A stretch of 37,850 nt of DNA from contig JALOCD010000037.1 in NCBI GenBank assembly GCA_023228025.1, positions 1 through 37,850 on the forward strand, written 5' to 3'. The DNA is from Prolixibacteraceae bacterium. GTDB lineage: Bacteria > Bacteroidota > Bacteroidia > Bacteroidales > Prolixibacteraceae. Under the pieces are notes generated by a model that was not told where the DNA came from, searched no databases, and saw only the letters and a list, made by a program, of their open reading frames with translations. A program made the translations under genes and the position numbers. Positions 8,478 to 17,500 of the stretch are shown in pieces (within the stretch, counting starts at the first letter, position 1; each line of letters opens with the position of its first letter).

Positions 8478-9335
8478 ATGAACAAAATCCTCCTCTACTC
8501 CCGTCTCGTTAAATTCGAACACACGATATTCGCGATGCCTTTCGCGCTGATTGGTTTTTTTATGGCTACGTTGGTCACAGACCAGGTTCATTTCTGGCGG
8601 CTTTTGGGTACTGTTGTCCTTTCGATGGTTTTTGCCCGCAACGCGGCCATGGGATTTAACCGCTACCTCGACCGGCAATTTGATGCGGCCAATCCCCGCA
8701 CGGCCAAGAGGGAGATCCCCGCAGGGTTGGTTTCAGCGCCCAAGGCATTGGCTTTTGTCATTGTCAATGCATTGTTGTTTGTGGCCGTCACCTACCTGAT
8801 CAATCCCCTGTGTTTTGCCCTCTCCCCTGTTGCATTGTTTATCATTCTGGGGTACAGTTTTACCAAACGGATCACGCCGCTTTGCCATTTTGTACTTAGC
8901 TTTGGATTGTCGCTTGCCCCCATCGGGGCATGGCTTGCAGTGACCGGTTCGTTTGCCGTGGCGCCATTGCTCTTTTCGGGGGTGGTCTTTTTCTGGGTAA
9001 GCGGGTTCGATGTTATTTATGCTTGCCAGGATGTCGAGTTTGACCGGCAATACCGATTGCAAAGCATACCTGTATTGACAGGTATAAAAAACGCGCTTAG
9101 AATCTCGGTTTTGCTGCATGTAGCCACCTTTCTTCTTGTGATTGCGGCAGGATTGGTCATGGAAGCCAACTTCATTTACTGGATTGGCGCCGGCATTTTC
9201 GGGGTTCTGATGGTGTACCAGCACCTGATCGTAAAGGCCGATGACCTGAGCCGGGTCAATCTGGCATTCGGCACCATGAACGGGATTGCGGGGGTTGTTT
9301 TTGCGGTGTTTGTGATTGGGTCGCTGTATTATTAA
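8478..9335 (+). CDS. UbiA-family prenyltransferase (4-hydroxybenzoate polyprenyltransferase-like, MqnP type)
   Basis: An integral membrane prenyltransferase of 285 residues with about eight or nine hydrophobic segments. The first Asp-rich motif is GFNRYLDRQFDAANPRT, with N61, D65 and D69; the second is ACQDVEFDRQY, with D185 and D189. These bind the Mg-diphosphate of the polyprenyl donor. The NPRTAKREIPAG tail of motif 1 is typical of the 4-hydroxybenzoate branch, and in organisms that make menaquinone through futalosine this branch (MqnP) prenylates the futalosine-derived aromatic acid. No other menaquinone gene is in the window, so the choice between UbiA and MqnP is inference. The ATG at 8478 follows directly on an inverted repeat array, with no visible ribosome-binding site. 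Confidence 0.88.
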   Translation: MNKILLYSRLVKFEHTIFAMPFALIGFFMATLVTDQVHFWRLLGTVVLSMVFARNAAMGFNRYLDRQFDAANPRTAKREIPAGLVSAPKALAFVIVNALLFVAVTYLINPLCFALSPVALFIILGYSFTKRITPLCHFVLSFGLSLAPIGAWLAVTGSFAVAPLLFSGVVFFWVSGFDVIYACQDVEFDRQYRLQSIPVLTGIKNALRISVLLHVATFLLVIAAGLVMEANFIYWIGAGIFGVLMVYQHLIVKADDLSRVNLAFGTMNGIAGVVFAVFVIGSLYY

Positions 9336-9470
9336 AAGTTGAAACTAAATGCAGTAGCGGAGTTGCGGGCGTTAAACCTTCTAGCGCGAAAAATATTCCT
9401 GTGGATTTTGCTGCCCGTTGACCACGAAACAGCTATTGACATTTTTGATTTTGTTGAAGCCGGAGGATAG

Positions 9471-9803
9471 TCATCCCAGAAGATTTCCAATCTCAGTTTT
9501 CAAAGCAGGCAAATGTCTTACAATTATTCCCCAAACAATTTCATTGTCAATTTTGTCATAACCATGAATCACGCGATTGCGCATGCTGATAATTTGCCGT
9601 TTACTTGCTATTTCAATAGTCGAATCTAATTTTTCAATCCGGCTCATTGCTTCTCCAATTATTTCGAACTCGCGCTCCACAGCTCTCCTCATCATCTTAT
9701 CAGCCAGATAAACATTAAAATCATGTTTGTCTCCAAGATATTTCTGAATGGAATCAATTGATTCTTGAATATCAAACAGATATTTTTTAATCTCATTATC
9801 CAT
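9471..9803 (-). CDS. hepT: HepT-like HEPN ribonuclease toxin (DUF86)
   Basis: A 110-residue all-helical HEPN protein, the toxin of a MntA-HepT type VII toxin-antitoxin pair. The RNase motif RX4HXY is complete: R75, H80 and Y82 in MRNRVIHGY. In studied MntA-HepT pairs the HEPN toxin cleaves RNA or tRNA, and the tyrosine of this motif is the residue to which the antitoxin attaches AMP. The ATG at 9803 overlaps the end of the mntA-like gene by eight bases, which implies translational coupling, with the antitoxin made first. Being intact and in a low-GC island beside restriction genes, it probably has a defence or stabilisation role. The physiological target cannot be told from sequence. Confidence 0.9.
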   Translation of the reverse strand: MDNEIKKYLFDIQESIDSIQKYLGDKHDFNVYLADKMMRRAVEREFEIIGEAMSRIEKLDSTIEIASKRQIISMRNRVIHGYDKIDNEIVWGIIVRHLPALKTEIGNLLG

Positions 9804-10098
9804 ATAATAAGGTCTTTGTTTGGTTAACCGAATGAATAAAATAGGGGTTTGATAAAGATTTGTCCGTTACTAAATCAACAGGGCGTTGAAATAGATTTTC
9901 AAACTTATCTGCCAAATCAAAATAGGTGTCTGCATAATCTCCATAATCCATAGGTTTAAAGGAGATTAGTAAGTCAATATCACTTTTGTCATTGAAACTG
10001 TCTGTGCAGACCGAGCCAAAAGCAAACAATGACTCCACATTATGAGCCATACATAAGCTTTTGATTCTTTCAATATTATCGGATATTAATCTTTGCAT
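9796..10098 (-). CDS. mntA: MntA-like nucleotidyltransferase antitoxin
   Basis: A minimal nucleotidyltransferase that should AMPylate and so silence the HepT toxin downstream. The catalytic signature GSX10DXD is exact: GS, ten residues, then DID within FAFGSVCTDSFNDKSDIDL. A third acidic residue is likely in the RPVDLVTD segment. The open frame extends to an ATG at 10137, but I prefer the ATG at 10098 (100 residues): a very good promoter, TTG-N20-TAGATTTG on the minus strand (10143 to 10113), would begin transcription at about 10106, downstream of the first ATG. The shorter form still has about 27 residues before GS, as usual for MntA. First gene of a two-gene operon. Confidence 0.88.
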   Translation of the reverse strand: MQRLISDNIERIKSLCMAHNVESLFAFGSVCTDSFNDKSDIDLLISFKPMDYGDYADTYFDLADKFENLFQRPVDLVTDKSLSNPYFIHSVNQTKTLLYG

Positions 10099-10112
10099 AT
10101 CAATGTTTTGTA

Positions 10113-10143
10113 CAAATCTATTATTAATGAGGAACATTTACAA
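10113..10143 (-). promoter_or_regulatory. Promoter of the mntA-hepT operon
   Basis: On the minus strand, TTG (10143-10141), a 20-bp spacer and TAGATTTG (10120-10113). It fits the Bacteroidota consensus and decides the mntA start, since the upstream ATG at 10137 would lie inside the promoter. Confidence 0.7.
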
Positions 10144-10325
10144 GTCGAGTATTCCAATTCACCGGTTAGTATAAGAATAGTAGGCGATTGTGGGCTTCAT
10201 TTCTTTCAAGTTACAAGAAAGTTGAAGCGGACTACAACCCATTAATTTGCTACTGAGCCGGCTATTATTTTTATACATTGTTAGCGTTTCGTGCTTTATC
10301 AATTCCGAAAGTTCTTTAACGAATT

Positions 10326-12293
10326 TCATTCTACTATCCCTAAATTTTGCATCATATCTTTTACATTAAAACCCTCGGAATAAATTGTACGTGTTTTTTC
10401 ACTTACTATTGCATATTTTGCGGGTTCACTATATGCTAAAACACCTCTATTTTCTTGATTTGATAATAGCTTTAAGTCGTTGTTTTTGCAATTATTTACA
10501 AAATACGTAAAGGATTTTAGTTCATTAAGTATATTCTCTTTCCTATTACTTGGTATGTTCTTCACTCTAATAATTCTTTCTGCAAGAAAATTAAAATCTT
10601 CATCACTTAAATTCTTGGGTCTAATTATTTCTGTTATCTCACTTGAGATACTATCAATAACAGAATTGAACTGATTAAAAAATTCATACTCACTGAAACT
10701 CTGAATTTGTTTTTTTAACTCTTCAATTAAACAGATATTAGTAAGACTTTTCCCAATCCATTCTTCAGAAAGACGATAAATATCATAAGCAAGAGTTATA
10801 GCAAAATATGCGTATTGATACACTTTTATTTCAAGAAACAGATTATATGCTGAGATAGTATTACTTATTGACGATTCTAAAATAACCTGGATGTCTTTGT
10901 TTATTGGAGATTTCTTGTTTATAAATAGACTAAAGTTTATCGAGAAAAAAGATACTGCCAATTTATGGAGAGCATGCGCTTTCATAAGTTTATTATTATT
11001 AGAAATTGCATATTCTAAGGATTCATTAATCATATTGACCACTTTCTCAAAAGAACCCAATATTTCTTTTAATTCTACTTTCCTATATTTTAATGTATCA
11101 AATTCTTCTGAATTATGAAGTAAGCGATTATCGGTTATAAAGTCAGAATATATTCTTGTTATAGCACTGATTAAATTTTCTGAATGGAAAATTCTTTGAA
11201 AGTGTTTTTGTTCTTCATTTTGAGTTACGTTCTCAATTCTATTGAATATTTCTTCAATTTCCAATAAAATGTTCTTGTCAAATGCTAAATTTCCAATCTT
11301 TTGGTAAAGTTCAAGCATATTGATGTTTATATCAATATCTATTACATTATCACTATTTAACGCTCTCTTTCTAATTTGTTTTAATTGTTCAAGTAATTCA
11401 TTTTTGTTATAAATTCCATAAGCGAAATCCACTTTAAATTTTTGCATTTCTAAAGCAAGAAACTCTTTGTCTGAATAATTTGCTTTTTTTGAATAACACA
11501 TTTTCAGAAAGTAATCCGCATCCAATAATTCTCCTGTTTCAGCATAAGTAAGTGCTGCTATATAAGATATCTTAGGGCGATTAAAATCTCTCTTTGTTAA
11601 TATTTCTAAAAGACCAATGATTTTGGAATATTCTCTTTCATTAAATAGATGTGGTCCAATTGTTTCTAAAAAGCTAATAGCTTTAGATACTCTATCTCTT
11701 TCTGTGGAAATTTCAGCTTGTTTTGTTTGACTAAATGATGGAATGTCGAAATCTCTTCCGTATGCTTCAATTAGGACATTAGTATTAACGAACCTATTTA
11801 TAAAAGTCTTATGGATTATTCTTAGGTCACGTTCAACAATATTTTCTTCTGGAATATGAATAGTTACTGTATTTTTCCCCTTCCATGATTCATCTTTCTT
11901 TTCTAATCGAATTCTATTATAGATTTCCCATAAATAATCATAGTATAATGTATCATCAGTCTCATTGTAAAAAACAATAATTCCGTAACTTGGAGTATGG
12001 CGACATAAGTAACCAAGCCTACTGGTAAGAAAAGGTAATGTAAAATGTTTAATGGAGTTCTTAATAATATACCGAGCTTTACCAGTGCTTTTTATTTGAA
12101 TTGGGAAAAGATTTCCAGTTGCCCCATTGAAGTCAATTAGTTCACAATAAATATCAACACCATAATCCTTAGAACCATCTACGATATGAGAATTAAATCC
12201 ATTCTTGAGGGAAAACAATAACTGTGACTTTGTTACAGAATCCTCTGACCTTTCGGAATTTCTATCAACTATTGGTTTATCCCAAAATCCCAT
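10326..12293 (-). CDS. DUF4365-like nuclease domain fused to a long helical region
   Basis: A 655-residue protein, unusually AT-rich in its codons. The first 130 residues resemble DUF4365, a PD-(D/E)XK (Mrr-like) nuclease fold: an N-terminal helix with E14/E17 (RNSERSEDS), then D47 in DYGVDIYCE, E51 and the Q66-I-K68 core in FPIQIKST, in the order D...(E/Q)xK. This suggests DNA cleavage. The remaining roughly 500 residues are mainly alpha-helical, with TPR-like alternation and no motif I can name; such regions act as sensors or oligomerisation arms in other defence nucleases. No signal peptide or membrane segment. It stands alone between the toxin-antitoxin pair and the restriction operon, all on the same strand. 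A single-gene defence protein is plausible but inferred. The alternative is a housekeeping nuclease of mobile DNA. Confidence 0.7.
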   Translation of the reverse strand: MGFWDKPIVDRNSERSEDSVTKSQLLFSLKNGFNSHIVDGSKDYGVDIYCELIDFNGATGNLFPIQIKSTGKARYIIKNSIKHFTLPFLTSRLGYLCRHTPSYGIIVFYNETDDTLYYDYLWEIYNRIRLEKKDESWKGKNTVTIHIPEENIVERDLRIIHKTFINRFVNTNVLIEAYGRDFDIPSFSQTKQAEISTERDRVSKAISFLETIGPHLFNEREYSKIIGLLEILTKRDFNRPKISYIAALTYAETGELLDADYFLKMCYSKKANYSDKEFLALEMQKFKVDFAYGIYNKNELLEQLKQIRKRALNSDNVIDIDININMLELYQKIGNLAFDKNILLEIEEIFNRIENVTQNEEQKHFQRIFHSENLISAITRIYSDFITDNRLLHNSEEFDTLKYRKVELKEILGSFEKVVNMINESLEYAISNNNKLMKAHALHKLAVSFFSINFSLFINKKSPINKDIQVILESSISNTISAYNLFLEIKVYQYAYFAITLAYDIYRLSEEWIGKSLTNICLIEELKKQIQSFSEYEFFNQFNSVIDSISSEITEIIRPKNLSDEDFNFLAERIIRVKNIPSNRKENILNELKSFTYFVNNCKNNDLKLLSNQENRGVLAYSEPAKYAIVSEKTRTIYSEGFNVKDMMQNLGIVE

Positions 12294-12853
12294 AATGCTT
12301 TAATTTGCTATTTTTCTTACATCCTACTTCTATACGCATTCGCATGAATGCTAACTCGATTTTATGTAAAGAGAAGCATTACAAAGCCTACATACTTATC
12401 CTGGCTATCCACAAATTCTATCAACCCATATCTGTAAAAGTAACAAATAGATATGTTAAAAATCAATGATCCGGGGAACAATCATGCAGAATCTTGTGGG
12501 TAGTTTTCTTTGCTTTTTATAAGTTGACCTGAACACCGTTGAGCGAATAAGATAATCCGCCATTAGCGCCCCTTTCATCCTTCGTTCCTTCCGTCCGAAA
12601 CGATCAATATCATTTCTCGTCATGCTAACGCGGACGGTGGTCGTTGGGAATTCATTTACCCGGGGTTCCGCTTCGCTTCACCCCGGGCTACCAATATTTC
12701 GCCACTACGCGGCTGAACCCCAAGATATTCGCATACAATACCGCACTTGCCGGATATAACACCACAGGATCAATCCCTTAAATAATTCTCGATGCTGAAT
12801 TCGGTCCCTGAGCGGAACCGAAGGGTTGGAATAACACTTTTGCCAACAGTGAA
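12294..12853. other. 560-bp intergenic island with structured repeat copy 1
   Basis: No gene. Bases 12294-12581 are AT-rich without a clear signal apart from a short hairpin GCATTCGCATGAATGC (about 12340). The covarying GC-rich element, copy 1, occupies 12582-12721. At 12804-12822 a diverged relative of the CCCTGAGCTTGTCGAAGGG palindrome is present (CCCTGAG, then CGAAGGG), a marker also found next to copies 3 and 4. Confidence 0.6.
12582..12721 (+). repeat. GC-rich structured repeat, copy 1
   Basis: Stem I is CCGTCCG (12591) with CGGACGG (12631). Stem II is CCCGGGGT (12659) with ACCCCGGG (12680). Stem III is GCCAC-TAC-GCGGC (12701-12713), which has one A-C mismatch. It ends in AACCCC (12716), which could alternatively pair with the GGGGTT of stem II. 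Same orientation as copies 2 and 3. Confidence 0.85.
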
Positions 12854-13675
12854 TCAGAATAAACTTAACTGGTCTTCCTTCCTAGGATGGAAAGTGCCAA
12901 TAATAATAAACGGATTGGGTGCGATGAAGTGAAAGTTACGGGTAGTGCCTAAATAAAAGTACAAATCCTTGGTTTTGGCAAAGTCGTCGAAATATTTCTT
13001 TTTAACATCCGCACAAGCTTTTTGCTCGTTCCCGTCGTGATGTTTCAAACAGTTCCAAAATAGCTGTCCAGTTTCCCAATCTTCTATCATTAAGGTACTT
13101 TTGTGGCCATCATCGTCTAAAAATACGAAAGAAAATTCATAGGGAACCTTGTTTACAACCTCAAACGGGTTATCGGAATTGGCAAATAAATTGAGCTGTA
13201 ATGCCTTCGCTTTTAAATTGTCAAGTTTGGTTTTGTCCCACTTCCTTTCAACGGGTACAGAAATAAAATTGAGTATTTGGGTCGGCTTAAAGACCGCCAG
13301 AGAAGTTCGTTTTGAATCGTCTTTAGCATCGGCAATCAATGTGTCGAGGTTGGTATAAACGTTCTTTAAAACTATTTCTTTGCGAAGTTGCCAATTGTTT
13401 GTGGTATCAATATGACCTACAATATCAATGGCATTCTCAATGGAATAGGGGCGATAGCTTTCAGGTCGAAAATCCTTAAAGTTGCGGACTAAATCTATTT
13501 CAACCCAATCGTATTTTTTATATTGTTTGTCGTAATCGAGTTTACGGAACGGAATGGGATAAATGCGAACCCAGGTACCATCTTCCCGAAAACCGGCTGT
13601 ACATACAAGCTCATCGTATTTCGAAGCTAAAGTTGGATACGTTTTAACGGCAATGAGGACTTTTGTTTTTGCCAT
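12854..13675 (-). CDS. Unrecognised protein with C-terminal QLSLF clamp-binding peptide
   Basis: A 273-residue soluble protein with no family I can name for certain. The N-terminal half is rich in beta strands (KVLIAVKTYPTLASKY, ELVCTAGFREDGTWVRIYP, WVEIDLVRNFKD), which would suit an OB-like fold. The C-terminal half again looks like strands plus one helix and has FHFIAPNPFIIIGTFHP close to the end. The last five residues are QLSLF, the consensus pentapeptide by which bacterial repair and replication proteins bind the DNA polymerase sliding clamp (DnaN). It is the last gene of a three-gene operon, one base after the DUF488 gene. It is probably an accessory factor of the restriction enzyme that acts at DNA. 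A chance QLSLF is possible but its exact C-terminal position argues against chance. Confidence 0.75.
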   Translation of the reverse strand: MAKTKVLIAVKTYPTLASKYDELVCTAGFREDGTWVRIYPIPFRKLDYDKQYKKYDWVEIDLVRNFKDFRPESYRPYSIENAIDIVGHIDTTNNWQLRKEIVLKNVYTNLDTLIADAKDDSKRTSLAVFKPTQILNFISVPVERKWDKTKLDNLKAKALQLNLFANSDNPFEVVNKVPYEFSFVFLDDDGHKSTLMIEDWETGQLFWNCLKHHDGNEQKACADVKKKYFDDFAKTKDLYFYLGTTRNFHFIAPNPFIIIGTFHPRKEDQLSLF

Positions 13676-13676
13676 A

Positions 13677-14561
13677 TTACAAGTGTATCAATTCGAAGGC
13701 AAATAAGGGATGTTTTACAATTGCATCGGCAAGATGTGTGCGGTGGCATTGACAAATATTTGCCTCGAAACAGGTTAGGGCAATCCGTTTATGTTTGGTT
13801 AAGAGATCCAATAATTTATCCTGATAAGTCTGCGTTTGCGTTAATACACCGGCACGATACTGTGAAAAAAGTTTATCGTAATCTGCCTGGGTATTCAATT
13901 CCTGCCGTTTATCTGAATCGATTCCCAGTTGCGGAATATGTACAAATTCGATTCCGACCCCATTACAAGCGGCCTGTAATTGCGATTTACTAAACCCGAA
14001 CTTCATACTGTAGGAGTTCTTGCGAACATCGCACAACACTTTTACATCGTTTGCAATTAGTTTGTTGATATATTCTTCGAGGCTTACGCCTTCGTAACCG
14101 ATTGTAAAAAGTATTGTTCGGTTCGATTGTGGTCTGGTTTCACATACTTTCCGGTACTCTTCGGGGGTAAGCAGCTCTTGTGCCACAACGCTGTTAATGG
14201 CTAACTGAGGGTATTTCAGATAGGTTGCGCAAATGAGCTCTTTGCTTGTCTTGTTACCATACATCTGTTTGACGTAGCGTATTGCCTGACGGTCGTGCTC
14301 TTTAAGAGTTGCCAAATAATGTTCTGCATCTGTTTTTACCCAATCATTGCTTTCCCGTGCAACCTGATTGTATTTGGTCATGGTTTGCAAGTCTGCAGTC
14401 GCCTGAAACGAATAACAACCGTATTTATAGGGTACAAAATGGAAATCAGGCTTCAACTGCTGTTTACTGACCAGCATTAACAGCTTTTGAAGGCTTATTC
14501 TATCGAGTTTGTTATCAAAAGCCTCCAACAGGGCCAGCAATATTTTGCGACGATAATACAT
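13677..14561 (-). CDS. DUF488 protein with N-terminal winged-helix-like domain
   Basis: A 294-residue protein in two parts. Residues about 1-140 are helical with RISLQKLLMLVSKQQ followed by FHFVPYKYGCYSF, a pattern that reminds me of SocA/Panacea (DUF4065)-type domains; this is a loose resemblance. Residues about 145-294 are DUF488: TIGYEGVSLEEYINKL, then LCDVRKNSYS, the FVHIPQLGI strand and the conserved CFEANICQCHRTHLAD motif with its Cys and His residues near the end. DUF488 has no settled activity; the conserved Cys/Asp/Arg/His pattern suggests an enzyme. It is sandwiched between the type IIG gene (28 bases upstream) and the QLSLF protein (1 base), so the three are surely one transcript and presumably one system. 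Confidence 0.82.
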   Translation of the reverse strand: MYYRRKILLALLEAFDNKLDRISLQKLLMLVSKQQLKPDFHFVPYKYGCYSFQATADLQTMTKYNQVARESNDWVKTDAEHYLATLKEHDRQAIRYVKQMYGNKTSKELICATYLKYPQLAINSVVAQELLTPEEYRKVCETRPQSNRTILFTIGYEGVSLEEYINKLIANDVKVLCDVRKNSYSMKFGFSKSQLQAACNGVGIEFVHIPQLGIDSDKRQELNTQADYDKLFSQYRAGVLTQTQTYQDKLLDLLTKHKRIALTCFEANICQCHRTHLADAIVKHPLFAFELIHL

Positions 14562-14589
14562 ATTGCAAATTTAACCTTTTTGCAGCAAT

Positions 14590-17500
14590 TTAATTGCCTT
14601 CCACAATCTTTATCTCCTCGTCGGTTAAACCGTAAAGCTGGTAAACGAGACGGTCGATTTCGGATTCGAGGGCGGTGGTGTCGGCTAAAGTATTGTCTCT
14701 TTTTTGCTCAATAACTTGAGATACCAATGAAACAATTTGATTGTCAACTTTAGGCTCAAAAGGAAAATCTCTTAAATTTTGTAATAACACTTTTGGAAAA
14801 GCATCTTTTTGAGAATTACTGGATGAACTTAGATGGTAATAAGCAGCAAATTTTGAGTTTAGTACACCAAGTAATTGTAGCAATTGATTTATATTATTTG
14901 TCTTCGAACGGATGCCATCAACTGAGTTTGAAAAAACGGACTCCTCCTCTATAAATGCCGCATAAATTCGTCCTTTTGCTGTGATTTCCCTTACAACAAT
15001 TCGAGGAATAGCCTTGAACCATTCAGGATTTCTAGGTTCAGCTATCCAAGGGCCATAATTAATATAAGAGTCAGACCAATTTATTAAATATGGAGATATA
15101 TCGCTACCACCAATAAAAGGTTTGTAATTCTGGTCAACCTTGATCTTTGAATGATATATTTTATCCAAAGATTCAGATCCATTTTGAGGAGGATAACCTT
15201 TCCCTTTTTGGTAGACTTTTATGCCCCAAACAATATCAAAACTATCATTGACATTACTAAATTCAGAACTAATGCGTGACCGAAAAGTCTGTTCTGCAGA
15301 ATTTGCAAATACATAAAAGCAATAGTCTTTATCAGAACGTATATTGCATTTATCAATTTGATTGACAACCTCTTTGTCCAAATTGTAGATATTCAAAATA
15401 TTATCATCGATCATCTTGGATATATGAATAATACTGGTTTCAACAACAGCATCTTCAAATGTAGCTTTTGGACATTTCGTTATTGCTTTAATTAATTCAT
15501 TATCGATGAGATATTTTCGAAATTTAATGTCATAGGTAGAAGCAAACCAGGCGCTTGGCGTAATAAAAATAAGATTTCCATTTTGATGTAATAAATTATT
15601 GCCAAGTTCAGTAAATACGGTATAAGTATCAATCTGATAGTTTGATACTTTATAATTGTTCCTCAAAACATTATCCTCCGCTTTACTTAATGTCACCCCA
15701 TACGGCGGATTCCCGATCACCACATCAAACCCCACAAAATCCCCCTCCTCGTTCAATACTTCCGGAAACTCGAACCGCCATTCGAAGGCGTTTTCGTAGA
15801 TTTTGTTGCTGCGGATCCCTTCCAGCTCGGTTTCGAGGCTGAGAATGGTGTCGGTGAGGCTTTTAACCTGCTTGTCCCAAATGGCTTTCTCGACTTTGGT
15901 GCGGTCGAACAGGGTGGTTTGGGTGGTGAGGGCAAACAACTCGCCTTTGGCCTTGTTGAGCTTCAAAACCCTTTTGTCGTTGGCGGCCACATCGCTCTCG
16001 AAATCGTTTTTTATTTGGGCTATGAGTTTTTCCATGGCCCGCTTCTCCTCCTTGCTTTGGGCATTCCGGTAGGTCATTATGGCCAAACGGTAACTGTCGA
16101 TCGTCCATTTGCTGTTTTTGAGCGCCTTTTTGATGTCGGCATCGAGGGCGTAGCGGCTGATGAGGGAGTTGCCGCATTTGATGTTGATGTCGATGTTGGG
16201 GAGCGTCTCCAGATTCGGATTTGGATTCGTTGGATTGATCGGATTATTGGATTGGGGATTTTGTGTGTAGTAGGCATTCTTAAGCAGTTCGATCCAGAGG
16301 CGGAGGCGGCATATTTTGACGGAATTGGGGTTGATGTCTACGCCAAACAAGCAGTTTTCGATAATGGTTTGCTTCTCGTGGAAGAGGGTTTCCTGGATGC
16401 GCTGGCTCTCACGGCTTTGTGGATTGTACCCGAACAGTCCGCCATCGTCGTCGGTCACAATTAATTCGTCGTTTTCGACGGTCACATGGTAATCGCGAAG
16501 CGTTTTCCCTTCCCTGTCGCGCAATATTTTGAGTTCGCTTTTGATGGCGATCATTTCGTTGAGCGCTGATACGAGGAAGTGGCCCGAACCAACGGCAGGG
16601 TCGCAAATTTTCAGGCTGTTGATCAGGTCGTTGGCCTGATCTTTGGTGAAATGCTGTCCGATAGAATTATATACATCATCGATCGTTTGATAATTTGTTT
16701 GGCTAAAGCCGGGATCAATTTTGATTCCATTATCCGCCGGCTGAAGCCGACGGCTATTCAAGGCTTCGTTGAATTTTTGCACCACGGCACGGCGGATGGT
16801 TTCGCGGCACATGTACATGGTGATAAATCCGGGGGTAAAGAACGAACCGTCTTTGTAGCCGTTAATTTTTTCGAAGATAAGCCCCAGCACAGAGGCATTA
16901 ATGAGGCGTTTGTTCTCTTCCTGGATCTCTTCACTACCCTCGCTGGCAAAATCGTAGGCATTGAGGAACTCGAAAATGTATTCGATGGTGAGCAGTTCAC
17001 CGGTCCGCTTTTGTCCGCTGTTGTTTTTGATAACGGTCGACGAAAGAAGGGGCAGCTTCATGTCTTTCAACTGACTGATAAACAGACAAGCATGTTCAAT
17101 CCCGGTAGGCTCGAACAACGAACTGTTGAGATAGGGAACGTTGGCAAACTGTTTCTTTACCTCCTCGTTGCGATCGGCCTCTTGTCGGGCCAGCACAGAG
17201 AAGAAAAGGTTGTTTAAATCATCAAAATTTTGAACCTTTCCGATGTTGAGAAAAGCGAACGACTGATCGCCTTTGTGGTATTTTATCAGTTGTGCTTCGA
17301 GAAGTTTGAGAAAAAGGATTCGGTTAATCCAGGTAATTGACAACTCCAAAGCTACATTAAACAGTCGTTCGGTGTTGGTTTCACCAAACTGCGAAGGTCT
17401 GTCGAGGCGAGAGATCTTGTCGAGGTTATCCAGCTGAAATATAGCGCTTTCTATGAGAGAAGCGGAATTTCGTTCGCCCTCCTTTTTGCGTTGAATGAGC

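Noticed and set aside
9336..9470. Remnant of a gene between ubiA and hepT
   Set aside because: A short frame ending FDFVEAGG is visible but too short to assign; no other trace of a gene.
10195..10227. Terminator downstream of the DUF4365-like gene
   Set aside because: The stem CTTCA...TTGAAG is imperfect, with internal bulges and no T tract, so I did not list it.
12582..12721. tRNA, rRNA fragment or group II intron domain
   Set aside because: The stems do not match a cloverleaf or an intron domain V, and all copies end without a reverse transcriptase gene or known RNA motif.
15919..16464. Plus-strand ORF of 181 codons inside the type IIG gene
   Set aside because: Antisense frame of the GC-rich methylase core; the opposite strand has clear motifs, so this is a shadow.
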